This document shows positions 20,679-32,079 of a stretch of DNA of 64,000 bases, piece by piece. Both the position numbers and the translations under genes were made by a program. Numbering within the stretch: the stretch's first letter is position 1; each line of letters begins with the position of its first letter. The notes below the pieces were generated by a model, which searched no databases, was not told the origin of the DNA, and saw only the letters and a list, made by a program, of their open reading frames with translations. Source of the DNA: Acholoe squamosa (Eukaryota; Annelida; Polychaeta; Phyllodocida; Polynoidae). The stretch is taken from NCBI GenBank assembly GCA_949317995.1, contig OX439039.1, positions 74,162,002-74,226,001 on the forward strand. The letters are read 5' to 3'.

Positions 20679-21600
20679 TATTATTTCACAGAGTGGCATT
20701 TAAGTCAGGTGTAGATATTTTGTCTCGTTTGATAATCTAACTCAGGGCAGATATATATCCTAATTATAGGACCACAAGTCATAGATTTATATTAAGTAGA
20801 CAGGTTTTATTTTCACTTTGTAAGTTGTTGGCTTACACAGAGTAGGTATACATGTTTGTATGGCTTATGATCATGAATGCCTTATGCATTTTATGTAGAT
20901 CTCATGAAGGCCTATAGGGTTTTTTTTATCTATGTTTGTGGGACTCAGTGTTTCCACTGTTGATGTCTCTCCTCCCCTTCTTCATGAGGAGAGGTGGTTG
21001 GGGCCACCTTTTGCTGGTGGTTTCCCCCCGCCCCTTTCTATGTACATGCCCTGAGTGGGCAGGGCTGGTCTGTTGGCTGGGGCGTCGGGTTCGGCTCTGT
21101 GGGAACAGAGCCATTCCTGTATGGAGGTGGCCATCTTGAAATCAGTTATGTAACTGCCCCCCGACGGCCATCTTGAATCTGGCAGAGGATTGTGGTTAAT
21201 CTCTTATCTTCCCCTTTACCCACAGAAAACAATGGGAATTGATAAGACTGATAAGCTGCCCCTGCCTCTATCTTAATCATCTTGGCACCTGTCCATTGTT
21301 TTAGGTGTGAATGGAGGGGATTAGCCTGATAGGGAGACAATGGCTTGGTTTTACTCAGCCTGGATTATATGTGCCCTCTTAGAAAACTTTTAAAGTTTAA
21401 TTTCTCTTGTATTTGAAGTACTAAGTCTGTATAAAGCTTACATTGTTTAAGTTTAAAGTATTTGCTATCCAAAGGTATAGACTTTTAGAATATAGCTTCA
21501 CATAGACTATTAGGAAGGGCAAACTAAAGTAAACTGCACAAAGAGACCAACTGCTGATCTAGCCCCCGACTACATGAGCCACCTAGCTAATTTGTTTGGT
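20679..21600. other. Spacer with a GC-rich patch
   Basis: 20930-21180 is clearly more GC-rich than its surroundings and contains two GGCCATCTTGAA-type motifs (near 21129 and 21165). It may be an old promoter, a solo LTR or part of a retroelement; no terminal repeats or exon were found. Short open frames here have no recognisable domain. Confidence 0.35.
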
Positions 21601-21605
21601 ACTAG

Positions 21606-21900
21606 CAATGGCTCTCTTCCCTATACTACTAGGCACCCATACCACCACCTATCCTGCATTTCCCTATACTACTAGGCACCAATACCTCCACCAATTCTAC
21701 ATTTCTTATAGTATTATGCACGCAAACCACCACCAACCATACATACATTTCCATACTACTAGACACCTGTCTACATTGCCTTATGCCCATACCATCACCA
21801 ATCCTAATGTTTAGTAGACTAGAAGGTGCCTATTATACCATCATCAATCCTACATTGTCATTATACTAATATGCATCTTTACCATCAAGATTGTAGAGTT
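21606..21900. repeat. Imperfect minisatellite, unit roughly 50-55 bp
   Basis: Five or six diverged units built on CCTATACTACTAGGCACC followed by ACCACCA.CAATCCTACATT. Units decay toward the right. Confidence 0.6.
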
Positions 21901-22293
21901 CTCCATACTTCTCTGTATAAGAATGAAATTGAGGAAGGGAGGAAAGCATCATTATAAAGCTTTCCACAATTTTGTGCTTTGTTAAATATCTCTTAACCGT
22001 GTCTATCTGGCATGTTACTTAAAGACATTAACATGCATGAATACACATACAGACACTGCTAAGCAGAATATCCACATCAAGCACTGATACATGAGGTCAG
22101 GGACTGTACAGTTTCCTTTGGCTGATAAATTGTTCCCCTTGGCTGATAAATGGATAAATGATTAGTCACTAAATGAGAGAGTGAGAAGCTGAGCACACCA
22201 ATGAATCACTATATATGTGGTAGGAGTATCTACATATGGAGTCGTCAGTATAAAACTCACAGACAGAGTAAACAGCATTGAATCAATGTCCAG

Positions 22294-22324
22294 AACTGGT
22301 TGATCAATGATCATCAACCAGTTG
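22294..22324. repeat. Perfect short hairpin
   Basis: AACTGGTTGAT and ATCAACCAGTT are separated by a short loop containing ATGATC. Function unknown. Confidence 0.6.
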
Positions 22325-22389
22325 TCTACATTGATCCAAGTAATGTTTGTGATTGAATAAGTGTATTACAAGGGAAGTAAAGTTGTCCA

Positions 22390-23330
22390 AAATATGTCCT
22401 AAGCAGGCAGAAGTATAAAGACAACAACGTCTGGGGATGCCATTTCACATTACCCCCACAGAAGAAGAGCCCTGTCAGCAGGACTGGTGCTAGACAAATA
22501 GTCCTAGGAAATGAATTGGTGGGCTAGAATTAATACCCTGACTCAACCCTACCATATCAAAGGTTATGAGAACCTATTGCCTCATCTATAGCTTGGGAGG
22601 GGGGTAAGGTCCAAGTGAAAAGGGCACAGGTTAGAGATACAGCAAAGGACAGATGGATTGATTCTGCATAGATTTCCTAAGAGACAGTACTTCATAAATT
22701 ATAGGGAAGGCTGAATTTAGAAGATTTATGAAGGATTAAGTTAGTGAATCTTATAAATGGGACATCTCTGTTGTTCTCACAGAGTAAAAGTGAAGGAGAG
22801 TAGGTAGATTTGTACTTGGGCCTTGGATGGTGGAATGAATGAAAGCACGATTCTGTGTGAAGATTAGAGCCAGTAGTCTACTTGGGGAGCCCTAATTGGA
22901 CACAATAAGGCTCTGTAAACATAAGACGGAAGTGGCTAACTATGTGATGAAAGGTGGCACACATAGAAGCGAAGATGTGGGTGGCTATGGATGGTATTAT
23001 ATATAGGATATATCACTCACTTTGATCCACATCTGTGTATTTCCTTCTCTAATTTCAGAGCAAGGGAAGGGGCAGCGTCCTAATAAACACTTCACCAATT
23101 ATTGATTGAAATTCAGCAGTTCAAATACGACTACCCTTTTATTTGAATGGGTTTGAATGACACAGAAGTGAATCTGTGAATCAATCATTCTGTCTGCAGG
23201 ATACTCTGAATAGAATGTATGGATAATTGGTTCTGCATATGTCTCAATTGATCAATTAAGAGGTATACCATAATGGTAGATCTATCATGATATAGGCATA
23301 TTAATATAGGGTGAACTACCACTGGCCCCT
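22390..23330. repeat. Locally duplicated block, copy at 25.6-26.3 kb
   Basis: Shares long collinear stretches with 25620-26340 (GGACTGGTGCTAGA, AGGGCACA, GTGGCTAACTATGTGATGAA). Non-coding, diverged. Confidence 0.55.
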
Positions 23331-23344
23331 GTGAGGCCCTTAAG

Positions 23345-23520
23345 TCTTAAAATGTCCCTATCCCTCAAACATTTGTGGGATAGGGGCCGTTTGAGATTTA
23401 GGGCCCACCTAAAGCCCCTAACCTACAAAAAGTCCCTATCCCACAAAGTTTTGAGATTCAGAGGCCATATCCATTTGGTCCCTATCTCACAAATGTTTGT
23501 GGGATATAGTAGTGTAGTTT
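23345..23520. repeat. Inverted-repeat cluster around TCCCTATCCC
   Basis: GTCCCTATCCC/TGGGATAGGG pairs recur three times with AACATTTGTGGGAT loops, so the segment can fold into alternative hairpins. Confidence 0.5.
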
Positions 23521-23725
23521 AGGTAGAGGAGATACTAGGACTCAGCCTATTGTGTTGCTAGTGGTTACAATGACAGGCTTGTCTGCACTAATCAGGTATC
23601 AACAAAAGGAAGCTGGCCCTTTCTATACCACTAATATTATTCTACACACAATATTGCCTACAACTAACAGTGATAATTCCAGCTGAATGCCAGAAATTCA
23701 TATAAAAAGTCAATAATCAAGTACA

Positions 23726-25019
23726 AAGAAATTGAAAATGGTACAAATTGTCTAGATAATCAGTGCTGAGAGTTTAGAGAATCAGTGCTGAGATCAGCAG
23801 CAGAATCAATGTGTTCTTTGTATATATCATCTTTTTTTTTTATGTTTTGAATAGGTGCTCTATATTGCCACCCCTAGCAATATAGGGATATATTACTATG
23901 GACACTAGTTATGTATCTAACTCACCTGTGTGTGGCAGCCATACTACCGGTCATTCCCGCCTGTCCCCAGTTCTCCATTGTTCACTGACTGTGGCAGTCG
24001 CCTATGTGTGTGTATTACTTTCAAGATGACTGTGTGTAGTGTCTATCATTGAAATTGCAAGGAATGTCCAGTGTGCAATGCTAATAAGGCTAAGGAGCTG
24101 GAGGATCAGTGAAAGAAGAAGGAGGAGGAAATTGATACCTTAAATAGGAGCCTCCTCGAGTCACCTATAGACCTGATCCCAACACTGTGGCGTTGGTGGA
24201 AACCACTAAAGCTCTACAACAGATTGTACAGGGCTTACAGACTCTTATCAAGGATCTAATTCTGGATAAGAAGGAGAAATCTATGTCAGACCATACTCAT
24301 GAGGATATTACCTCATCACTACAGTCAGCAAAGAAGATCCAAGATGGCGACAAGCAGGGTGAGAACTTGAGAGCTCTTGTGATAGTGGCGGGAAAAATAC
24401 CACAGAGGAGGATTTCAGCGAGGGTCTTAAAAAACGTAAAACTCCATGGACTGAATCACTTTGGGATACCTTTGATGAGGGCCATTTCCTCATTGAGTTA
24501 AAGCAGCGCGCGGGAGTGAAGAAGAGCAAGTTTGATATTTTACGCTTCTTATCCAAGCATGACAGGAAAAAGTCTAACGCCATTGACACTTCTGAAAAAT
24601 TAATCTCTCAGCTCACTCAACTCATAGATGATTTGCATGACAGTGGTGAGGACACCAAACGCTTCAGGAAGCACATGATCTATGTATCTACTATGGCTGC
24701 AACCAGTATTTATGACATTAAGGCCCTTGTTGAGAATGATGGCGTAGAGAAAGTGATCGGGATTGACAGCCATCTCTCCAATCTTCATTTAGGTTATATG
24801 CTGGCACCAAACACGCCAAACAGGCCGATAGTGGCAGGTCTCAAAATCAAAAGGGGGTGGCCAGAAATCCGGTTGGAAAAACCAGCATAAACAGTTAAGA
24901 AATTTAAAATGGTACAAATTGTCTAGATAATCAGTGCTGAGAGTCTAGAGAATCAGTGCTGAGATCAGCAGCAGAATAAATGTGTTCTTTGTATATATTA
25001 TTTTTTGATGTTTTTAATA
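23726..25019 (+). mobile_element. Degenerate retroelement: gag-like gene between direct repeats
   Basis: Direct repeats of about 125 bp (23726-23853 and 24897-25019, both with GTACAAATTGTCTAGATAAT) flank a broken coding region. No RT, integrase or recombinase lies inside. It could be a non-autonomous retroelement with terminal repeats or a deletion product. The class is unresolved. Confidence 0.55.
24026..24898 (+). pseudogene. Gag-like protein gene, frameshifted
   Basis: Coding character continues across frames with several breaks. From ATG 24026 the reading contains CKECPVCNANKAKELEDQ (a Cys pair then a charged helix) with stops. 24187-24370 encodes a helical stretch (ALQQIVQGLQTLIKDLI). 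After a shift near 24370 it reads ESLWDTFDEGHFLIELKQRA and continues through DILRFLSKHDRKK to an acidic-helical region ending near ALVENDGVEKVIG. A further shift near 24800 gives a Gln/Asn/Lys tail (SGRSQNQKG) ending at 24898, typical of nucleocapsid tails. Length and composition suggest a Gag/ORF1 protein; the family was not identified. Confidence 0.5.
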
Positions 25020-25078
25020 ACACATAAAACCCCTGTTTTTTTTTTGTTTTTTTTTAAAGTCACATGACATCATATACA

Positions 25079-25295
25079 ATCTAAAAAATGACTGTTGAAT
25101 ATACCAGGGATCCTCAAAAAATTGAACAATGGAACAATATAATAGCATTCCAGTGAAACAGTGTGGTTTCTACAATGAAGCAGTACAGTACACACTGTGG
25201 TACAAGGAATCTTCGTGAAAGTAATGATGGATCTCCAGCAACTTTGGGACCATAATTTTACTGTTGTTTCGATGGCATATTTTTAATTCACAGTG
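25079..25295. mobile_element. MITE, CACTGTAAAAA family (copy 3)
   Basis: Left CTAAAAAATGACTGTTGAAT, interior AGGGATCCTC and TTGGGACC, right ATTCACAGTG. It abuts the gag-like element on the left. Confidence 0.55.
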
Positions 25296-25469
25296 TAGCT
25301 ATATATCTGGCAATACATAATACTGAGTTAGTTTCCCAATGACTTGACTTGTCCTGCTATTGACTTCCTGACTCCTCACAGAAATGATAGGAATTGCAAC
25401 CCTCCTGAGCCATCATGGAATGCTTTAACAAGCATATTGGTAGTTAACCCCTAAATAAACTGATATGCA

Positions 25470-28189
25470 CTTAGAAAACACAAACCAGAAATGGATTGAA
25501 AGGGGTTGTCAGGGGTAAAAGCCTATACATAAGTCTCTGGTGCACAACACTTTCCCATGTGAATGGATGGACTGGATAGTATGCATGGTATACAGCCAGC
25601 CATATTGAAGTGGAGAGAAACTTATGAATGTTCATGTTACCTCCATAGAAAGAGAGCGGGACTGGTGCTAGAAAAACGGTCCCCAGAAACGGATTGATAG
25701 GCCAGAATAATACCCTAATTATACCAATCATACAGGTTTGGAATAACCTATTGCTTCATCTATTTTATAGCCTGGAAGACCAAGGTCAAAGTGAAAAGGG
25801 CACATGTAAAATATAGTGGATACCACCAAAGGACACATGGTCCATGGTCCATGAATCGTTTCTGAGTAGATTTACCAAGAAATAAAACTGTATATGTAGT
25901 GAAGGGTTTAAAAAAAATATAAAAGGTAAATCAATAGAATCTTATCAGTGGGACATTTTCCTTGGTTATGACAGAGGAAAAGTGACAAAGACTTAGATTC
26001 CTACTTCAATTAGTCAAGACCTTGGATGGGGAAATGAGTGAAAGTAGAATCCTATCATAAACCTAAACTTAGAAGTCTTCTGAAGAAATCTTAATTAGGA
26101 ACAGGAAAGGTAAAGTACATATATTGAGGAAGTGGTTAACTATGTAATGAAAAGTGGCATGACGAGAGAGGAATTACGGTGATGGTGACTAGGATCATAG
26201 CTCAGCGAGCTATAAGACTTCATCATTTATAAAGGAAATTAATCACATACACACAACCATGGTTAAGTAAATTATATAAGATCTATTCACTCACATTGAT
26301 TCACATCTCAAGTTTATTTCATTCCCTAAAGTTAGAGCAAGGGGGGGAGCATCCTTATGTGCCAATAGATATCAGGCAGCACTTTATGATATTGATTCAG
26401 CAGTTAAAATAAGTTTCCTTTTGAACTTGCCAATGTCACAGATGTGTTAAAGCATTCATCCTATCTGTCATCTACTCTGAATGAAATGCATGCACAGTTG
26501 GCTCTGGAAAGTCTCATGGAAATCTATCACCTTGATCAATTTACAATTATATCATTATGGTCTCTCAGATCTCCAATCTGTAATCTTCAAGCGGTAGGCC
26601 CTCTCGGGAACTGTAAAATGACTGCCATCTAATCATAGAGGCCACAAGTCTTCATCTAAAGGCACATAAAAGACCTGTATAGAGTGGTCACTTCATTTCT
26701 AGCCAATGGACAATTTCCTGAGAAGTAATCCGTTTTGAGCATTAGTTTGCAGTTTAATCTCTTAATTAATCAACATTCTCTGAAGCTTTCCACCCACTCA
26801 CTGGTCAATATTGGTAATGGCCTGCAGTATTAGCATAGTAGAGGGAGAGTAGAAACTTTGACCCACTCTGTGGTGTTGGCTGTGTCAGCTAATTGCAATT
26901 AACTCCAGGCTGGGCAGGACTAATCAGGAATCAAACTAAATAAGCCGGCCCTTGCCATACCACTAATGTTGCAGTATTTGCTACAACTGACAGCAATAAT
27001 TCCAGCTGAACACTGATAGTGTATTGAAAAAGTTAATGACCAATCTGTGAAATCATGACAGGTATACAAAACTTCAGACCTTAGAATCAGTTCCATGTTG
27101 TATGTTAGAGATTGATAAAAGACTCATCAATGCGCAGCACTTTCCAACTATAAAAACCTTTTTTTCCTCTTTTGGATTTGAATAATGATACAATCAGAAA
27201 CGGAAATGGTCATATAAACATTGGATGTAACAGCTAGGGAAACCGACATAAAAATAATTGCCACTGAAGGGCAACAATGATTTTCACAGTCACTGTATAA
27301 AGATACACCTGTTGAAAGGGTATCCTTTCCTAATCTTTGTAATATTAGTAAATCACTTGCCCAGGCAAAAAATTGCGCGATTCATTGAATCTGGTACAGA
27401 CAAAGGTACTACACTGATCTAAGGTGGGAGGTTTAATGATGGGTGTGATTATCATTACTTATTTCATCATTATCAACCTGGTTGGATTGACACTAATAAC
27501 TATTACTGTATCAATTGAAAAACTGCCCCATGTCTGCTCTGTGGGCCTTGATTAAAGGGTGTCTCTAATGAGTTTTAAGGCAGGACACATGCAGTTCAGT
27601 GTTAAGAAGTGTGAAGTGTGTATGGGCCTTACGGTGTCAGTATCATTAATGCCATTATCAATAATGAGACACCAACAGATGTCACCTTTTTATGTAGTAT
27701 TCAAATCATTTCAATAGCTGATGATAGAGATCATCCCTAATATGCATGGCCTCCAACAGCATTAACTAGCTGTTGCATAAAAAAGCGGTATGAATTCCTT
27801 CAGCTACCTAATTGGCAAGGCAAACTACTTAGTAAGATTCACTTGCTTTTATTTGTCCCATTATTGACTTCCTGCTTCTTCACAGAGGTTCTAGGTTGCA
27901 ACCTTCATGGGTGATCGTGGCATGTTTCACAAAGTATCTTATATGAAGTTGACTTCATTGAGCTCTGATACTGATGGGACTTTGGAAACACATCATTGAA
28001 TGGAGTTGTCAGAGGTAGAACCACGTTCATTGAACTCTGGAACATGTACCAGGGTAATTAACCAAGATGGCTTAATGTAATGTTTTGTCCTTTTCAACTT
28101 AGTCCCTATAATAAGGGTAGAAGGCCATTCTGTGAGTGCAGTGGTATGTCATCAAGTGAGTGCTCATGAGATAGCTGCATGTCTCCTTC
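25470..28189. repeat. Diverged duplicated block (paralogue at 32.1-34.9 kb)
   Basis: Collinear with 32160-32320, 32750-33130, 33360-33483 and 34194-34880. Within it TTAA at 27552-27555 is the empty counterpart of the MITE insertion at 33484-34193. The 26860-27060 part also matches 23530-23720. No gene recognised. Confidence 0.6.
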
Positions 28190-29645
28190 TTTTTTTGGGT
28201 ACAAATCTTTTAATTGCAGTGATATACAAGTTAGATCAAAGAAATGACATCATCCATTATTTACAGTCACACAGAAACAATATTTACATCCACAACAAAA
28301 ACTGGAAGGGGTCAGTCTGTGTGATAACCCCCTTCCAGTGTATAATCCTTTTTTACAATTTCAAACATATGGCAGATTTTGTATATATACAATAAATTTT
28401 GCAACACTACATGATATAGGTGAGAAATCGGCTGTGGTATAGGTTTCAGCTGGAATACAGTATGGCTAAGTAGAGCTTTGTTTGTTTTCATATATACTCA
28501 GCTTGTCTTTTTTACTGCCCAGGTGTTATAGGCAGCACTGCTAGGTGGTATTAGCAGCTTTTTGCTCTGATGTTGCTTGAGCTAGCTCTGGTGTTGTTGA
28601 GCTAAAGTATCATACAGGATAAGAAGAGTGTGTCTGTTGTGTCAATCAATATATACAGTACAAATAAATTCATGTGGTAAGAATATTGCTTACACAAACC
28701 AGTTGCTATACTTGGTCAACTAAGTTATTTCTAATATAGATCTTCTATTATAACTGTCATCAGATCTTTCTTAGTCTGTTGTTTAAAGGAATTGACATCA
28801 TCAATATTTTATGTTTTACTACAAAGGCTGTTCCAACTGTGTGCAGTTTTGTATTTTACACTTAACTCATAAGACCAATTAGTAGCCATGGAGACATCAA
28901 GAACAGTATCCTGAGAGAGCCTAGTTTGTCTTCTCTTCTCTTTAATGTATTTCTCATCATTACTTCTTTTAAATGCGAAGATTCTTATATGAGCTTGTCT
29001 CCTTAAGCTTAAATAAGGTATACTATTATCCACATGTATTTCAAGAGTTGGGGTTAACCAGGGAACATCAGTGGCAATTTTGATACACCTATTTTAAAGC
29101 CTCTGCATCTTTTTTTAGGTAACTCAATACAGTGTCCATCATATAGGATATCACCTTGATAAAATAATGGTAGAATAAAGGCTTTATAGATTCTTAAGAG
29201 AGCAAAGTTGGTTAAAAATATTTGACCTTGGACAGTGTATATGCACTATATGCAACTGTTTTATTAATATCCTTGATATGTTGCTTATAGTTGGGCTTGT
29301 TATCTAAAGCTATGCCTAAATATCTATAGATGTGGACATAGCCTAGAGGTTGGTTGTCAATAACTAGATTTGGTCTGAGATGGTCTTTGTCTTTTGTGGA
29401 GGGTATGAAGATGGTTGCTTCAGTTTTTTTTAATATTGAGGCTGAGTTTGTTCCATTCTGATCCATTATTGGACACCATATAAAATGAAATATTTGTATC
29501 AAGCTTTTGGCATTCAATGTGTTGGGAGTTAGGGGCCTGGCCCCCAATAAAACTTTGTTTAGGGAAATAGTGCATTCTGAGGCATTCTGGCACACCTTTT
29601 GCACCCCTACCCCAAAGAAAATTATGTAATTCAATAACAATACAT
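28190..29645 (-). pseudogene. LINE (non-LTR retrotransposon) 3' fragment, decayed
   Basis: On the minus strand the frame from 29640 to 29212 encodes KKTEATIFIPSTKDKD, then VHIYRYLGIALDNKPNYKQH, the post-palm region of LINE reverse transcriptases (YLGI.LD..L....HI). After a frameshift it continues as ILPLFYQGDILYDG (thumb, ILPYFDYGD..Y type) and, near 29040-28809, a C-terminal domain (LSLRRQAHIRIFAFKR, then HSWNSL) like Jockey/CR1-group ends. 5'-truncated, with frameshifts and stops. A 10-bp hairpin at 28302-28338 and a short A-rich tail at 28190-28197 mark the 3' end. The paralogous locus at 34878 lacks it, so it inserted after that duplication. Confidence 0.75.
28302..28338. repeat. Perfect hairpin in LINE 3' region
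   Basis: CTGGAAGGGG (28302-28311) pairs with CCCCTTCCAG (28329-28338). Hairpins near the 3' end are recognised by RT in some LINE groups; that role here is inference. Confidence 0.6.
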
Positions 29646-29659
29646 TCTCATTGCATTTT

Positions 29660-30037
29660 TACAATCATGTTGCCCACTGAACTTTGCCATTGAAAGTTCA
29701 GTGGTCATAAAAATGACCACCGAACTTCTTCCTAAAAGGATACTGACAGCCTTGAGACCTGCATGCAACCATCCACAGGAACCTGAAGAATAGGATCCTG
29801 GTGTGTCTAGCTCATATTCATAGTGCCACAGTAACTGGGGGAGGGGTATTATTTACAATGAAATATGCATATATACCAAGTCAGCCATGTCTCTAGAAAA
29901 GGGATCTATGCATGCAATAAGAGGAAGGTATGGTTCTAGAGCATTGGGGCTAGACACCACAAGAAAATGATTCCATTTGCACTGGAGTGGTCACTGGGAG
30001 CCAAAATATCACATTAATATATTAACAGGACATCATA

Positions 30038-30095
<58 letters not shown>

Positions 30096-30684
30096 GTTTC
30101 TGAGCCATGTCTTCTCTGTCTCTGTCACACTGTCACCTGTTGTATGTCTGGCTGTCTGCCTCTCCCCCCTTCTCTCTCTCTCCCTTAATCACTGCCAACA
30201 ACTTTAAATCATACTCAGTTCTGTGATCACATGGGTCTATTAGGATAAGTTCATGACAGTTAATGCTTCCTAGGTACAATCATTTTCCAGATGCAAAGTC
30301 AACATACCATGCACTGTTCTCTGCTGTGATGGCTTTATTAAACATTTCAGGACAGACCCAACATTAAGCTTTTAGATAATATACTATTTGATATCCCTTC
30401 CCTTTCCAGAATTCACTCTATGGGAATTAAGACCGAAACCCTTTCTGTCATATGATCCACCCAATGGGAGAGACTTTGTAGGTCGTCATCTTTTAATGTA
30501 CATTTAATGTTTTTAATGCATTTCAGGAGCTGACTTAGCTTACACAGCCCCTTTGGGTAAAAAGATACACAGCAGTGCAATGAACCTTTTTACCGTTGGC
30601 TTTCATTGCTGCTTCTTTGGTTAGATGACACCGACTGAAGGGGTTATAATGTTCCCCTGTAATCCAGGCTGAACTAGTGACCTT
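29660..30684. repeat. Duplicated block, paralogues at 39.6-40.7 and 51.1 kb
   Basis: Long collinear similarity to 39640-40730 (GACAGCCTTG, GGTGTGTCTAGCT, ATTCACTCTATGGGAATTAAG) and partly to 51120-51320. It includes a TC microsatellite. Non-coding. Confidence 0.65.
30041..30089. repeat. TC dinucleotide microsatellite
   Basis: About 24 pure TC units, followed by interrupted TCTC-rich sequence to about 30185. The serine/leucine-rich frame across it is an artefact. Confidence 0.9.
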
Positions 30685-31585
30685 CCCAGCAAACAAAAAA
30701 AAACGTTAATTCACCTGAAAATAACATTTCCTAAAGGATTGAGAAACGGAAATAAAACGTTTGATTAACGTAAAAACGTTGACTCTAAATAATTAAAATG
30801 TTATACACAAATGTTTTTTATGAATGTTTATAAACATTTAATAACGTTGTTTTCCTGACACTAATGGTGCCTGTACTACCCTTAGGCATCGTATTATATA
30901 GGATTTACTGCACAGTGTCAGGTCTTGTATAGATTTTCCATGTTTTTAACCTGCAACTTTTAATAGGGGGGGGTATTTCTTTATTCAAATGGACATTACA
31001 TATTTTTGCCCACAACCACCACAGTATCACTCCAGGTGCATGTAGGCTTAGAGTGAGCAGGTATATGATTTCAATTCATTTGCAGGTTGTGCACATGTAT
31101 ATTTTTTTCTCATTTCTAAAAAAGGTGTGTATCAATATAATGTACAAATGGACATTATATGAATGATGAAAATATTAAATGATCTGTACCTTTTGTATTA
31201 AATGTCACTTTGACACCTTATGCAACTATTAGATTGGCCAGAATCGTAGGAAAATTACCGCTATCATGTCTCTATGATGATGGGACTATTCAATTAGATA
31301 TCATAATGGTATAGTGCCTCCACCTAACAGGGCATGCAGGAAATACAGTACAAGTTTATTTATGTTATATAACGTTTATACAACGTTTTTTTCAAACGTT
31401 TTAACATGGTTTGGACATAAACGTTTTGAACTGAAACGTATAAAAACGTTTCTAAACGTTCTAGATAAAAACATTTCCATCTAGAACGTTTTTAAACTTT
31501 TTTTAAACATTATAGAGAAAAACGTTTCAATATAAACCATATAAAAACGTTTGTGAACGTTTTGAAACGTTTATTATTCAGTGGG
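30685..31585. mobile_element. AACGTT-rich non-autonomous transposon
   Basis: A 901-bp insertion beginning CCCAGCAAACAAA and ending ATTCAGTGGG. Both flanks carry dense AACGTT/AAACGTTT motifs (30703-30860 and 31368-31572) around a 500-bp core without them. The paralogues at about 40715 and 51310 lack it: there GACATTGTGTCATG is continuous, while here GACCTT and TTGTGTCATG flank it. That fixes the ends and suggests a 2-3 bp duplication of TT. No coding region; superfamily unknown. Confidence 0.75.
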
Positions 31586-31882
31586 TTGTGTCATGCTTCT
31601 TTAGTGTACTGAATTTTAAAAGATTATTTCCTTGCTATCCGCCACCCCAGCCAGCACACCTACAAGGGCCACAAACCTTTTTTCACTATAAGCAATAGCT
31701 ATGATTTCCCTCTTCCCTGGCATTTTAGTTGGAAACATACCAAAATGTGTGCAGTGGCATTGTCCATGGTATTGGCAATATACCAAAGTATGTCTATTAA
31801 TACCATTCTACTTGAACATAAAAGAAATAAAAGCATAAAAAGCTATCATTTAGTTCACATTCTATAGTATGTAAAAAAGTGA

Positions 31883-31954
31883 GGACCTTGAGGGACTAGA
31901 ACTATCAACCTTTGGATATTGGATCCAGTGCTCTTCCAACTGAGCTAACTTGGC
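31883..31954 (-). pseudogene. tRNA-like pseudogene with pol III-type terminator
   Basis: On the minus strand a perfect A box (TAGCTCAGTTGG) and a near-consensus B box (AGTTCTAGTCC) sit at tRNA spacing, and a T6 run (31873-31878, read on minus) follows 5 nt after the end. The D arm pairs well, but the acceptor and T stems are badly mismatched and position 33 is not T, so a working tRNA is unlikely. Confidence 0.6.
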
Positions 31955-32079
31955 AGCTGTGATAGCTGTAGTTAAAATGGTTGACAGATAGTTGAGAGAG
32001 GCATTATTACATTATCACATAGAATATGTCTATGACTTGATGCCCCAATATATGTTAGGTTTCAGATAATCAGATGTAT

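Noticed and set aside
20926-21340. Overlapping short frames on both strands in the GC-rich patch
   Set aside because: Frames are long because stops are rarer in GC-rich DNA; no domain, splice structure or repeat of the protein elsewhere.
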